Of a DNA stretch of 64,000 bases, positions 12,726-23,686 are shown piece by piece; position 1 is the stretch's first letter; each line of letters begins with the position of its first letter. Origin of the DNA: Colias croceus (lineage: Eukaryota; Arthropoda; Insecta; Lepidoptera; Pieridae); NCBI RefSeq assembly GCF_905220415.1, contig NC_059542.1, forward strand, positions 1,116,001 to 1,180,000, given 5' to 3'. Position numbers and translations under genes: made by a program. A model generated the notes under the pieces. The model searched no databases. It saw nothing but the letters and a program-made list of their open reading frames with translations, and had not been told where the DNA came from.

Positions 12726-12768
12726 TCGAATTTTTTCTATTCTTTATAAATTTATAATTGTTATATTT

Positions 12769-13294
12769 CACAATTTATTACTATAATTATTTATTTTACT
12801 TGCCTAGAAAATTAAAGCGACAATAGCCTGTGGTTTCATACCTGTACAGGATTTAAAGTGACGTATTAAGCCGTACCACAGACTAATAATAATATACTAC
12901 GTATGTACCATCGTTTAATACTTAATTTCGGTAAGGTAAGTTGTTTACCTACGCGAAATATACAACGAAATCAGAGCCACATATTTTTTCTACATCATTA
13001 TATGTATAAGAAACAATACAAACTTCATGTTTTCTTTATTAAAATAGTTTACATTCCGGCACCAACCTAATTAAAAACACAAAAACTCACAAGCAGGTGT
13101 TCAGAAGATGCTTTTTGCCGCACTCCAACACACGCCATCTTTACACATATAATATTACCTATTATCTTTTAAGATACTCCCCTAGTGATGACAGATTACG
13201 GTAAGGTGCAGGGTGGGTAATGATCTACCATTTCTCATAGTATATCTACCATTTGTATGCTCTTTGAGGGTTAGGATGATTTCTTATAGAAATA
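12769..13294. other. intergenic, no gene seen
   Basis: AT-rich sequence with no recognisable coding or RNA feature. Confidence 0.55.
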
Positions 13295-13492
13295 CTAGAT
13301 TTTCGTACGCAGCTTCGTCCGCGTCAAAGGAGAACCGACATAGGTATCGCAAACTACCCTTTGTGTTAATCAAGTAGTGTGTCAATTTTAATGAAAATCA
13401 GTTCAGCAGGTTTTGCGTTAAGTAGCAACAGACAAAAAAAACAAACTCGCATAAATGCGAGTTTTAAATTTAAATTTAAAATATTAGTAGGA
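13295..13492 (-). mobile_element. Helitron-like non-autonomous element, 198 bp
   Basis: The minus strand starts TCCTACTAATATTTTAAA at 13492 and ends CTAG at 13298-13295, with CGCGGACGAAGCTGCG just before the end. Flanks are T13493 and A13294 on the plus strand, giving A|TC...CTAG|T. The start is the same as the element at 63662. A short hairpin CTCGCATTTATGCGAG lies near the 5' end. The two overlapping open frames here are non-genic. Confidence 0.78.
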
Positions 13493-15764
13493 TTATTTCT
13501 AGCGTGGGATAGTGATGGCGAGGCGAGGGATGGTACGTGGGCAGGAGTTGTTATACCTATTAAAACAGGAAATTGATAAGCAAATAATTGTGTAATGATC
13601 ACCAAAAATTATACACGGAAGAACAGAAAACGTCCTCCACTTTTTGGTAATCGATTAAAAAGTGAGAACTAATTGCTGTCGACAGTCAAGACTTGCTTCT
13701 ACATAATATATATGAATTAACAAATTAATCAATAAAACTTTTATAATAATACGCAAAAAATAGCATAGTAAGATTACTAAAGATCAATATTCCGTTCATT
13801 TTCAACACGAAACAGAGAAAAGCTCAAAAATGTATAATAAATATATATATTTCAGCTTCCAGACATGTAAAAACTGTCATTGACAGATGACACTAAGCTC
13901 CAGACTCCAGAGGAATGCTAGTTGGACCACAACGATCACTCATTACCGCTTCCACTATTTATCTTTACTTTTCAGTTCTATTTACTGCAGAATATTCTAG
14001 AATTAACATTGAAATATACACGAAAAATATATGTATTGTAAAATGTAATAATAATAATTAATAATGTAGGTGATCTTAATTTTATAAAAAGCTTTAATTT
14101 TGCAGTCTACTTTCGCTCGTAGTAAAGTTGTTTTTAAATCGAGTAGTTTTTTTTTTAATAATAAGCAACAAAAAACGAAAAAATATTTCTATTATTATTA
14201 GTTCATACCATAGATTATATTATTATATGGTATTTAATTGCAAATTGCTCCATAAATATAACCATTTGTAAGTGTAGATTTTCATAAGAGATTATGGATA
14301 TGTATAGAATTTATAGTTAACACATACGTAGCAAAATCTGATAAATATTTACTAAGAATCGCACTCGACCCTAAATAGGAACGCTCACGAACGCTGCACT
14401 TCACAAACCGAAACAGCGGTCACGGATCAAATAATCGTAAAGATGCAACAAGAATCCGGGATTATAAGATTTAAATCCACATCGCACACCTTTGGGAAAA
14501 TACTTCATACAATGTAGCTACTTATTGCTAGTAACGGTACGCCTCCTAAACAATTCTACTATCATATTGATAATCGATGAGAATGAAGTACAGGAGCCTT
14601 CAACAATAGGACAATGCAGTTGTAAATTTTTTGGGATATCAATCCATGGGTTGTAACTCGAAGCTGGGGTCTTTTGTACCTGCTATGGCCTTTTGTACCC
14701 CTGACATATGCGGGGACAAAAAAGCCTTGCGCAATATCTGAGATGGAACGTCTTTTGAGAATATTAAAATGCAATGCGACTCTAGCGTTAGATTTTAAGA
14801 TGTATGGACTATGCTGTATGCATTGTATTTATCAGATTCTATGCGAGTGTAAGGATAGTAATCATTTTTAGGAAAGCGAAAGACGAATGTAGTAGGTACA
14901 CAGTAGTAATAGGTTTTAAAATAACAATTTATTGGTCTTTCCTTTAAATTTATATACCTAGGTAGCGACTGGTTAGGTAATTAGTGGTGTAAATTTGAAT
15001 CTTGTTTCTAAATTCTATGAAATACAAAATTTATATTTTAAGCTATAAAATAGGTTCGTACGTAAATAAATTATAAAGAGTACCTAATAAGTTATAACTG
15101 ACCCGAAATTATTAATAGCATTATTCCAAGAGATAAGTAATAAATAATCACTTATCGTTAGTTATTGTTAAACAGAGTCGTTAAACTACATTTATTAACA
15201 TGTTATTATCGTTATGTTATTTAAACAAGTAAGTAGGTAGGTACTTTGTTGTAGTTTTGTTGAAATAAGTTGCGCGCGGCATGTGAGCTCTAAGCTCTTG
15301 TATGGACTTGATAACAAATCAAAGATCTACGTAGGTAATTAAAACTGTGCTGGTAGGTATTAGGTAATTACTGTAAATTGTACAGTACCTACCTACCTAC
15401 TAAGTAATTAAAAGTATTTTCAAAATTGTAACGGTTCTTTAGTTCGAACTTTAAATAGATTTTAAGGACTGACTTTTTATTATGGCTCTAGGGAACTCGA
15501 ACATCTCCGCGTTGACATCACTCGTGTCCTCAAACCTTCCCAATCAATCGCATTTTTTTGTTTCCAACCTCATATTGGGCTATTTATAAAAATGTCACCC
15601 GCAACCTCCGTATCGCTTTTTCTAACACGTCGTTTCCACTAAGCCCTTGACATGCATTAACACTTAGTGCACTTTTTCTATCCAATCTCCAGATGTGAGT
15701 GTGTCATTAAAATCTTCTATAGCACCAAAAAGATCAAAAGTTATCTTCTCTGTTGGAGTTCCCT
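13493..15764. other. sequence upstream of the candidate promoter, no gene seen
   Basis: AT-rich. From about 14890 onward TAGGTA and its complement TACCTA become frequent (for example 14896, 14956, 15233, 15353, 15386). Short frames at 14562-14871 show no domain. Confidence 0.5.
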
Positions 15765-15900
15765 CTCCTCACCCCGCCCCTTCGTTCCTGTTCGGCGTCC
15801 CTGTGTTTAGTTAAGTACGCGACTCCGCGGAATGTAGACGCTTCGATGGGCGAACCGAGTTTGTGCCGCGTAAAGTAAAACTATTTTCTGTTTTCATTCT
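15765..15900 (+). promoter_or_regulatory. CpG-rich candidate promoter block
   Basis: The region around CTCACCCCGCCCCTTCG, CGCGACTCCGCGG and GTGCCGCG is conspicuously rich in C, G and CpG compared with the AT-rich flanks on both sides. No convincing TATA box was found at the right spacing, and the Inr-like TCATTCT sits at its 3' edge. This would fit a broad promoter for the downstream + strand gene, but nothing here proves transcription. Confidence 0.3.
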
Positions 15901-15997
15901 GTGCGATTTGCATATCGAAGTGAAACTCGATTCGTTACTGAAGTGATGTGAACATAATTAAACGTGATTAGTGATTTCTGGATTTCAGTTTCAAAGT
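15896..15997 (+). other. candidate non-coding first exon of unc-5
   Basis: This is inference. A CpG-rich block (about 15770-15870) is followed by an Inr-like TCATTCT at 15894-15900 and then a stretch ending in AAGT|GTAAGT, a strong splice donor at 15998. It lies upstream of the coding exon at 27795, which has a splice acceptor and therefore needs an upstream 5' UTR exon. A short upstream ATG frame (ATGGGC... ten codons then TAA) begins near 15846 if transcription starts further upstream. It could instead belong to another transcript. Cap-mapped RNA reads joining 15997 to 27795 would confirm it. Confidence 0.35.
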
Positions 15998-18900
15998 GTA
16001 AGTTTTGTTTTGGCCGTTATCTTTGCGATGTTTTGTAATTGCCGCGATTGAAATGTTACCGCGACGGCAGTTAACATCTCGTTAAGTTTTTATAAGCTCT
16101 TTTATTGACTTTTTGTTGTGTGTAATGCATGGAATAAATTAAGATTACTCAACATTGGTTGAAACAAAATTGTTAATCACTGATGAAGCACAGAATAATT
16201 AATAGTAGCTAACGCTAGATGAAGTAAATATGTAATACATCTAGTGTATTTGTAATGTGTCTTTAAAAAAACCTTATGTACTAGTAAACATCTATTATTA
16301 TTAATACTAGATATTATTTAAGTAAGTAAGAATTTATAAACATAGGTATTAGGATGATTCCAATAAGTTTTACCGACGATATCTAGCTCTAGGTTTGGCT
16401 GACTCATCCAAGTTCAGGAGCTTTATTTTATTACTGTTATCGTTGGCTTTTTACGAGAGTAAGTACCTACTTACCTATTTTGTATTTTTATCTCCAACAG
16501 TTTGACATTTAAAGTCTATAAATTGAGGAAAGAAGAAAGATAAGTTTTATGCATTCGGGAGTTTTAATTCACCAACTTATTTAATTATCTACGAGAATTT
16601 AATTATTCAAAGTTTGCATTGTTTAATTAAATAAGATTTTTTATTTAGGTACCCATAATATTTTAGAATTAGATACCTACTTAACGAAAGAAAAAGCAAA
16701 TTTAAATAGGTAGGTAGGTAGTCAAATGAGAATTGATTCATTTGCATAATTTTCATTAACATTTCTTAAAGGTAGTTGTAGGTCATAAAACTACATAGGT
16801 ATATAACAACATATAACATATATAACAAACTACATAGGTATATAACAACGAACAGCATAACCTCTAAGTACATAGGTAATTATATCAGGCTTTAGGCGTT
16901 AGAATCTGTAGAGCGGGTGTTTATCTATAGATTTCCCTTGAGGTTATCAAGCGTAATCAATTACAATTAGAAGTGATAATTACATCGCAAATAACTTTAA
17001 TAAATTGTATTTCTTGCACTCCGGGGGGTTTTGCGAATGATAGATGGGTTTATTGTACATAGATTATACCTACCTAACTATCTTGGTTTCTATCGCCGCG
17101 TAGTTTTTGAGGTAAAAAATGAGAGAGAGCTCAAGAGCTCAAGAGCCTTCGGATTCATTCATAAGGTTTAACACGGTTTCTGGGTGTAATTTAAATGGAT
17201 TGATTCATTCATTTTTTTAAAATCAACGATTGTTACACATTATCTTACCTAGGTACCTCATTTTGGTGAAATTTAATAATATCTTGTTTGAAACAACTTA
17301 AGTATAGTTACATACCTATACCTATAATAATTCATTGTTTCTAAACATAGTGATTGCTGTGATACAGATTAAAAATGACATAAAAAAAAACTCAAAGGCG
17401 CGAGCCGTACGCGTAGTTTTTGTTCGGAGGCATTTTACAAAAACTTGCATAACCACTAGTTATTGCTTTTCATTTCAATCTCAAAGCTCAATAGAATTAA
17501 CGGAAAACTAAAAATAAACGACACTTAGGCCGAGTTTACGAGCAAACGGTACACCATTGTTATGGGCTCTTCTGATAAAATATAATAAAAAACATTTTAA
17601 GATATTGCTGATGGAACTGCCTTTTACTGCCGTTATGTGTTTTTATATTGCCTTTGGATGTTTATTATGTCTTATGTCACGTTGTAGAGGTTTTTAAAGA
17701 TATTGAACAAAACTCAATGAGGGCCACAGTTTCAGCTTTAAAATTTGAACAACCTCAAACTAGAAGTTAGAACAGAAATAATAAATGCGGAACAAAATTT
17801 TAATTTTTAACTGGAAAAGATTTCTTAAAATGTTTTGCAATTTTATTAAAATTTCTAGCAATATTTTTGGACACTCATCACTAAGACTGAATTGTTTATT
17901 TGTTTCGAACGTTTGTACAAACAATAGATTTATATACCTAGGTAGGTATGTACCTACAGAGAGTCTTTCGGTAAACTCAAAAATTCTTTAAAAAGCCTAC
18001 GGATGGAACACGTGAAGTTTTCATTCAGCATATTTTTACCAGTTGTAGGTACCTACATACATTTTAAAGGTTTTCGTTTCGCTTTATTAATTAAATTTAA
18101 CAAATACAAAGCTGATATTTCTGAACGTTAACAAGGTACCTACCTAGCATAATAATTACTTATAACGCACTAAATTGGTTGTCATACGAAATACGAATAT
18201 AAAACATCAAAAACTTTCTTCTAACTTTCAAAATAGTCAAGTTTACGAGTATTGTATGGGAGCTTCATCAGATAAATTGTGGTATTATATAAATGGGTTA
18301 ATGTCATATAGCAGTCGTCACGCGGAGATGGGCGTCGATAGCTAGCTAGTACGTGCCTTGTTATGGAAAGCGGTTTCCGCAATCAAAATGTTATAACTAT
18401 TTGGTATGTCCACACAGAGCTTAAACATGAAGGTACCTACTTAGGTACCTAAATGTTTTTTTTTACTTTTGATATTCTTAATAGATTCGAATTCTTGCAA
18501 TGACGAACAGAGTAGAAACTATTGATTAACTACTACCTATTTACCTAAGAATTAAGTAAGGCCAAAAAAGCCCTCGTAGAGATTTTTGTTTATGCGCGTT
18601 ACCGTAATTTACAAACGCGAGCAACAATATTGTTTATCACAAAAAAGTAGTTTGAAAAGCCTTACAACCTTAGCTATCCGAACAGTGAAAGTTTCAAAAT
18701 CTAACTAGCCATTTCCTGAACCCGGAACAAACAATTATTTCTTTGTACACAGAGCAAGAATTAACCGAATGTTCGTTCGTGCACTGTGTGGACGTACCAT
18801 TACATGTAGCTACCGTGGCCCATCGCACATGGTCTATCTTAGAATCAAAATATATGGTGAAATAGTCGCATTTTGTTTGTGACTCATATTTTATCTACCA

Positions 18901-19315
18901 TTTTATGTAAGCTACTTTTTAGAGTTTTTATTGAGAGGTTGATGTTTGGTACTCCGAGTTTCTAAAATATCGTAAATTTGTTATTTTTTTAATACCTCGA
19001 TGTAGACTGATTTCTAATTAGTTTAGGTAGGTAGGTACCATAGTTATTTTAAATACAGGTTGTAACATGTCTAGACATTAAAAATGGATTCGTGATCGTG
19101 ATGAGAGTCTACAATAACTTGGTAAATAATAATATTATTGGATTGAATAGCATTTATTTACTAATATATAGATGTTTAAATGTGTGTTTAGGTACGTTCA
19201 TAAAATATTTAGATCGAATAGCTTTAAGAAAACTGTCTTAACTATGGAAAAAAGAAATGCCTTTTTCGTGGATGTTTATGAAGATCCGAAAACGTAATAT
19301 TATTAAATTATTTAA
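15998..19315 (+). other. probable first intron of unc-5, 5' part, rich in TAGGTA/TACCTA words
   Basis: No coding sequence was recognised. It contains a direct repeat of ACTACATAGGTATATAACAAC (about 16790 and 16829) and many TAGGTACCTA-type words around 16450-18450 and 19025. No transposon ends were resolved. The intron assignment depends on the candidate exon at 15997. Confidence 0.4.
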
Positions 19316-19442
19316 TCTATTTATACATATAATAAATCTGTAGAAGGGTCAATTCTGTACATTGAAAATATTGAAAAAATAAATAGCAGGGGGTGTTACT
19401 GGATCGATACCAACCCCAAATATGTGATTAAAAAAAATTTTT

Positions 19443-19483
<41 letters not shown>

Positions 19484-19677
19484 ATGTGAAGACATCACGT
19501 GAAAACTACCGGTTCGATTTCGATGAAACTTGGTATAATTATACCTTATTATCCTGGGCGTAAAATAGGATACTTTTTATCCTGGAAAAATACGTAGAAA
19601 AAAAATAATCTTAATTTTTCAGTTATCCATAGACGTTGTTCTGTAGAACCGCGAACACACGTTGCGTATTATTATTA
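19316..19677 (+). mobile_element. Helitron-like element, 5' portion (outer element of the nest)
   Basis: It starts near A|TCTAT...ATACATATAATAAATC and includes CTGGATCGATACC, a (TCTG)n microsatellite (19443-19482), TTCGATTTCGATGAAACTTG and GTAGAACCGCGAACACACG. It matches the minus-strand element at 41881-42345 over this whole part. It stops at GCGTATTATTATTA, where the inner minus-strand element's CTAG begins. Its missing 3' end resumes at 23687. Confidence 0.75.
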
Positions 19678-21836
19678 CTAGCTGTTGCCCGCGACTTCGT
19701 CCGCGATTAGGTCGTTTTTCGTCATTCGTCGTTTAAAAAAAATACGTGACACTTTATTTTAAAATTTTCTTAATTAGGTATTGTCTCTTATAAAATTTAA
19801 CTACATTAAAATTGAACACTCTGATAAGAAAATCTTAAAATCTGAAGAAAACATGAATGTGGTTTAAATTCTACATTACTTAGTATCAAATAATAATCTA
19901 CTTAAATTAAATGTAGATTAACAGTTTGAGCACACCATTATAGAATATGTACCTAAGTATTAAATTACGTTAGTTTACATAGTAACTTTACTAAAAACAC
20001 GATGACTATCTTTCGCGCTCGATACCACAAACTAAGCATGTTTGTGGTACGTGGCCCGCGTCACTTGACCCCCCGCGAGTTCCCCTCCGTTGCTATGCGA
20101 AAATACATTCGTCGCCCTACTGTAGGAAAAATTGTAATACTGTGGCCTGGGCGTTATAACACGTCCAGGGAGTTCCTGAGTGCCGATATCACCATCTTGA
20201 GGAAAAGCTTCTAATGTCGATTTAAAACTGCATACATACGAATTTACCTGTTCTAAAATTGTGAAATGAGTTCAGTTTTAAATTTGAGAAATATTGATTT
20301 CTTGTATTCCACTATTCGTTGTAGTCGAATACAAAATATATTTAAACAAACTTAGGTTGGCCTTCAGGCAAAAGGGATCCTATCAAATGGTAAACTTGAC
20401 CTTGTATCTTAAAAGTAAGCATGAACGGATCTTCTGATAATTATTGAGCACCAAAGGATCATTTGAAACGCACTACTATAAGAGCGAATATTGTCTAATA
20501 ACAGTTTACATTGCACCACAGAATACATAATAGTAGCTAAACGCTAATTGCACAGTATGTTCCTCTAAAAGTAGTGATTTCAAAGGTTCCGGTGTATCTT
20601 CAAACGAAAGCCGACTCGCCTTACTACACTTTAAAGCATTACAAAAAGAACATACTACGTTAATATCGCCTATACAGAAGATGATCTGTAATCAATTGTG
20701 AGGTTATAAGCAAACCCACTTTTATATTTGTCAGACCACACCACCGAATTCGTAGATTGTTTACCTCAAGACATTAAGACTATGACGAAATCTGTCTGCA
20801 GTAAGACGGGCCTCTCGCTATTCGTACGTTTCCAGAGACTGAATAGTTTCAATTCTTAATCTTTCATTAAACAAACTTATTAATCGTTCTTGTCTCATAT
20901 AATTGTAATATTCGCGTCCCTACTCTAGTCATTGCTTATGCTCATGTTCATCTTATTATGATGCACCCTATCATTTGTCAAACGGTCTTCATATTGAGTA
21001 AGTAAAGTTTTTAATTGTGAAAAAATGTATTATGATTTACACTACATATTAACACTCTTTTAACATTTAACATAAAATATAAGTCTGTGAGTGTGTAAAA
21101 ATAAATCCAGCTAATTACACATTAAACTTATGTTTATAATTTGGTATACGACATGAAAATATATTAATTGTCAAGAAATAATAATACAGATAAATACTGA
21201 ACATAAGTATAATAGATATTAAGTAGTATTAGTTAAAATATACTTTGACTACTTTGACTGTAAGTTAAAGTTTATTTTTACTAACAACATGTAAATGAAG
21301 AAGAAATAATAATTACCAACGTACTAACCTTTTCTATAATACTTAACACGGCACATTTTTCAAATTATCTTGCTCAACTCTACTAAAAAATTTGAGGGTT
21401 TTGTTGGAACTTTAATATGTAAAAACTATGATATATCTAAACTACAATACAACTTGCATGCGGAAATGCTCATTACAATTGTGAATCTAAAGAACATACT
21501 GTTTCTAACAACATACTGTTCAATTTTATTGAGCTGATGAATATCTTTTGCCTGGAAGAAATCACCGTCGCCTAACAAATATAATGTGTTTTCTTATAAA
21601 ACCGTTACATAATTTATTTTATCTACTTAAATAATGAAAATGATATATTTATAAAATATAAAACATATTATGTAAAATGATTAAAAATAAATAAATGAAG
21701 CAACTACGATTCAAAGAAAACATCTTTTTCAGTGTGAAAATGCTCTAAGCAATCCTGGATTATGAACTGTATATCATGTACCTACTCTGATCCCAGTACG
21801 GTCGGTACGTCGATAGCCATAACGATAAATATTATA

Positions 21837-21893
21837 ATCAGATAACCGCAAAGTCAAAAAAAAAAAAAAAATTTGACTTTGCGGTTATCTGAT
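21837..21893. repeat. perfect 22-bp-arm hairpin with A-rich loop
   Basis: Arms 21837-21858 and 21872-21893 are exact reverse complements (core GATAACCGCAAAGTC), separated by a 13-nt A-rich loop. It lies inside the 4.0-kb Helitron-like element. The length suits a folded RNA, but nothing identifies it as a microRNA. Confidence 0.85.
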
Positions 21894-22432
21894 AACTTAA
21901 AACATTACTTGTAAAGTTGTGAGTGCAAAATTTACGTTTCATTTGGCAATAACATTTTTTTCGGTACTAAAACGTAGTAGTTTGATATGTGGTTGGCTGC
22001 CCCTCCTCTCCTTCCTGAAAAATATCCTCCAAAATTTCCCGAGATACTTCCAATGATTGAACCATTGGACGTTGGACATTAACTTCAGTCAAAAATTGAC
22101 GAAGCGGATGATTACTAATTTCCACTTAATCCTCGCTGCTACTGTCTTTATCATCAAATCATCAATTTTCAAGTGGTGTAGTAAAAATATCAGCAGAAAT
22201 CGTCTTCCAAAGGCGATATAATTTTATTAGCATTAAATCTGTAAATAAAAAAATCAAAAGTTAACTGTAAATCTATAAAAAAAGCTACTTACAAATAAAA
22301 TTTTATCAAAAACTTCTGTTCCCAATGCACCTCAAAATAATAAAAGAATCATTCATTTCATTTCATTTAACAACTTACCAACAAACAACAACAACTTACC
22401 TTTTGTGGGAACGCATGATGGTGAAAATTCAC

Positions 22433-22709
22433 AAAACACGAAGATTGCATTTGATATTTTTGGTTTTATGGCATTCAATTGCTTTATAAATATCACTACA
22501 TAGTATAAAAAAAGTCGCTTTCTGTGTCCCTATGTCCCTATGTCCCTTTGTATGCTTAAATCTTTAAACTTCGCAACAGATTTTGATGCGGTTTTTTTAA
22601 TAGATAGACTAATTCAAGAGGAAGGTTTTAGTACATAATTTATTAGGTTTTAGACAAAGCGGACGAAGCCGCGGGCGGTAAGCTAGTAAATTTATAAAAC
22701 ACGAAGATT
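22433..22709 (-). mobile_element. 55-bp fragment of the 11.4-kb repeat family with a 14-bp target duplication, split by a Helitron
   Basis: AAAACACGAAGATT at 22433-22446 is repeated at 22696-22709. Between them, 22447-22492 plus 22687-22695 read as one stretch (TTTTATGGCATTCAATTGC ... TTTATAAATA|TAAATTTAT). That stretch matches the palindrome arm at 11370-11420 with a few changes. The 14-bp repeat suggests LINE-style insertion of a short RNA copy. Confidence 0.7.
22493..22686 (+). mobile_element. Helitron-like non-autonomous element, 194 bp
   Basis: It starts TCACTACATAGTATAAAA and ends AAGCTAG, with GCGGACGAAGCCGCGGGC just before the end. The flanks are A22492 and T22687. Removing it restores TTTATAAATA|TAAATTTATAAA, exactly the uninterrupted sequence at 11400-11420, so both ends are certain to the base. 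It is the same family as 750-937, in opposite orientation. Confidence 0.92.
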
Positions 22710-22964
22710 TTTAAAATTGTAACTAATGAACACAACAATATATTATTATACTCTTTGGAACACAATCATTAGATTAACTGTAGATAATGGTGTCTATTTT
22801 TACTTAAAATAATAAACATCTACCCTCACTTTAAAAAATGTAGTTTATTATTTACACGAAATATATCTTATAGGGAACGGAAGATATGGGTTAAAGAGTT
22901 AAATAAATAAATAACATAATTAAGTATATTTAAATTATTAATTTTTAACATTGTGTTCAGTAGT

Positions 22965-23212
22965 GTTAACATGTAAATTGATTTGATTTTTACGAAATCT
23001 CATAGATGGCGCTGTTACAAAATTAACATTATACAACTTACATTCTTTAAGCTATGTTTCTCTTCCCAAGTTACTTAAGTGGCATAATTTTTTATAGTGT
23101 CAATCTAGATATTGTCAAACAACATTTATATATGCGTCATTTGATTATTAATTTCCAATAGTTAACGTGTAAATTGATTTGATTTTTATAACATTTAATA
23201 GATGGCGCTGTT
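22965..23212. repeat. diverged tandem duplication, period 196 bp
   Basis: GTTAACATGTAAATTGATTT at 22965 recurs as GTTAACGTGTAAATTGATTT at 23161. Each is followed by an A/T stretch and ATAGATGGCGCTGTT, and further resemblance (TCTTTA..CT, TTTCTCTxCCCAA) continues downstream. It lies inside the 4.0-kb Helitron-like element. Confidence 0.7.
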
Positions 23213-23686
23213 TCTAATTTGTCTTTATACTACTAAATTCATTAAACTGTTTCTCTGCCCAAATTACGTAAATGACATAGTTTTTATTTTGTAAAGCTAG
23301 ATAATAGCATGGCTTACTCGAAACCAACATTTAAACATGAGTCTTTAGATTGTACGCTGTCGTAATACACGGAATACGTAAGAAAAATAAAGGTTCACAG
23401 CTCCTCCCCCGTAGGTGATAGCTTAATAATATGTAGCCTATAGCCTCACCCGTCCTGTTAGTAATATTCATGCAAAATTTGAAGTAAATCTATGCAGTAC
23501 TTTTCGAGATTAGCTCGGACAAACATACAGACAAACAGACAAACAGACAAACAGACAAACAGACAAAAATTCTAAAAACTATGTTTTTGGCTTCTATATC
23601 GATTATAGATCACGGCCCAGGTATTCTTTTAAAAAAATATTCAATGTACAGTTTTGACTTTCCTACGATTTTATTATATGTATAGA

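Larger units (their letters stand above)
11448..12755 (+). repeat. 310-bp tandem repeat, four full units plus a 68-bp partial
   Basis: Units start at 11448, 11758, 12068, 12378 and 12688 with an exact period of 310 bp. The units are nearly identical; the only difference I noticed is ATGTGCTTC in the first against AAGTGCTTC in the others. Each unit carries the 3' half of one tRNA-like cassette, a run of T, AT-rich sequence, ATAGATGGCGCG, and then the 5' half of the next cassette. The 82-codon frames starting at the ATG of GGAATGGCGCG recur only because the unit recurs. Confidence 0.95.
11356..12768. mobile_element. insertion made of a palindrome plus tandem tRNA-like units, flanked by a 13-bp direct repeat
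   Basis: AATTGTTATATTT occurs at 11356-11368 and again at 12756-12768. Between them are a perfect inverted repeat (arms about 11365-11446 and 11478-11559), then four complete 310-bp units and a partial fifth. The flanking repeat looks like a target-site duplication, so the whole 1.39 kb appears to have been inserted as one piece. The inverted 5' segment recalls the twin-priming inversions made by LINE machinery. Alternatively an insertion was later amplified in place. A 55-bp fragment of the same family sits at 22447-22695 with its own 14-bp duplication. Confidence 0.7.
19678..23686 (-). mobile_element. about 4.0-kb non-autonomous Helitron-like element carrying other sequences (inner element)
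   Basis: Minus strand: it starts A|TCTATACATATAATAAAA at 23686 and ends CTAG|T at 19681-19678, with the hairpin CGCGGACGAAGTCGCG just before the end. The two flanks rejoin to give the uninterrupted outer Helitron, which is the main evidence that both ends belong to one element. No Rep/helicase-like protein is visible, so it is non-autonomous. It holds a (CAGACAAA)n tract (23520-23565), a 196-bp diverged tandem duplication, a 22-bp-arm hairpin, and a small retroposed fragment that is itself split by another Helitron. A 70-codon frame at 20002-20214 has no known domain. Confidence 0.65.

Noticed and set aside
19443..19482. (TCTG)n array considered as a CRISPR-like or satellite array
   Set aside because: It is a simple microsatellite that is a constant internal part of this Helitron family (also at about 42196 in reverse). 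No spacer structure is present.
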